From positions 1 to 40,173 of the forward strand of contig CAZIFC010000019.1 in NCBI GenBank assembly GCA_964538355.1: DNA of 40,173 nt. The letters run 5' to 3'. The translations under genes and the position numbers were made by a program. Positions 40,118-40,173 of this stretch are shown piece by piece. A model generated the notes under the pieces. It saw nothing but the letters and a program-made list of their open reading frames with translations, was not told the DNA's origin and ran no database searches. Origin of the DNA: Bilophila sp964538355. GTDB lineage: Bacteria; Desulfobacterota; Desulfovibrionia; Desulfovibrionales; Desulfovibrionaceae. Positions within the stretch are counted from its first letter, which is position 1, and the number at the start of each line of letters is the position of its first letter.

Positions 40118-40173
<56 letters not shown>

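Overview
The window is a roughly 40 kb piece of an accessory element, probably from a Gram-negative sulfate- or sulfite-reducing bacterium of the Desulfovibrionaceae type. That host guess is an inference from gene content, from the style of the arsenic operon and from moderate-to-high GC with GC-rich third codon positions; no rRNA or housekeeping gene fixes it. The right end runs into a pure CT dinucleotide tract, so the window is probably a whole assembled contig with an unreliable terminus.

Left part (1-6020): an arsenic detoxification operon on the minus strand. Reading 5' to 3' it holds arsR, an ArsP-type permease, a small CxxC thiol protein, the ACR3 arsenite efflux permease, the arsenite methyltransferase arsM, a thioredoxin-coupled arsenate reductase arsC, an exported thioredoxin and a CcdA-type membrane electron carrier. 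A sigma-70 type promoter precedes arsR. A near-perfect sigma-54 (-24/-12) promoter lies between arsM and arsC, so the arsC-thioredoxin-ccdA part can be expressed separately. A rho-independent terminator follows ccdA.

Junction (6020-7640): a frameshifted relic that resembles a plasmid RepB-type primase, then an intact YhcG/DUF1016 PDDEXK nuclease on the plus strand, then a perfect 13-bp hairpin.

Right part (7627-39477): one long minus-strand conjugation operon of the I type (IncI plasmid tra / Legionella Dot-Icm). In transcription order it runs: replication/regulatory winged-helix protein, DotH, DotG, IcmC, IcmD, DotI, DotO, IcmX/TraW, DotA, IcmV/TraX, DotD, DotC, DotB, IcmT, a small protein, an ArdC-like antirestriction protein, topoisomerase III, a small exported protein, a lytic transglycosylase, DotM, DotL, a DsbA/DsbC-like thiol protein, an AbrB regulator and a giant methylase-helicase. 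The logic is a core channel (DotC/D/H/G), an inner-membrane machine (DotA/I, IcmC/D/T/V), ATPases (DotB/O/L), peptidoglycan opening (transglycosylase), disulfide chemistry (Dsb), and DNA processing and protection (TopB, ArdC, methylase-helicase). No relaxase, oriT or pilin gene was recognised.

Three toxin-antitoxin pairs (HigBA-like, MazEF, DinJ-YafQ) sit on the opposite strand inside this operon. The MazEF pair is bracketed by the real dotL 3' end and a diverged second dotL 3' end. A 106-codon gene with a good ribosome binding site and gene-like third-position GC is nested in another frame inside the 5' part of the methylase-helicase gene. Upstream of the operon (39480-39940) lie a candidate small structured RNA with its own promoter and terminator, and a perfect 24-bp inverted repeat.
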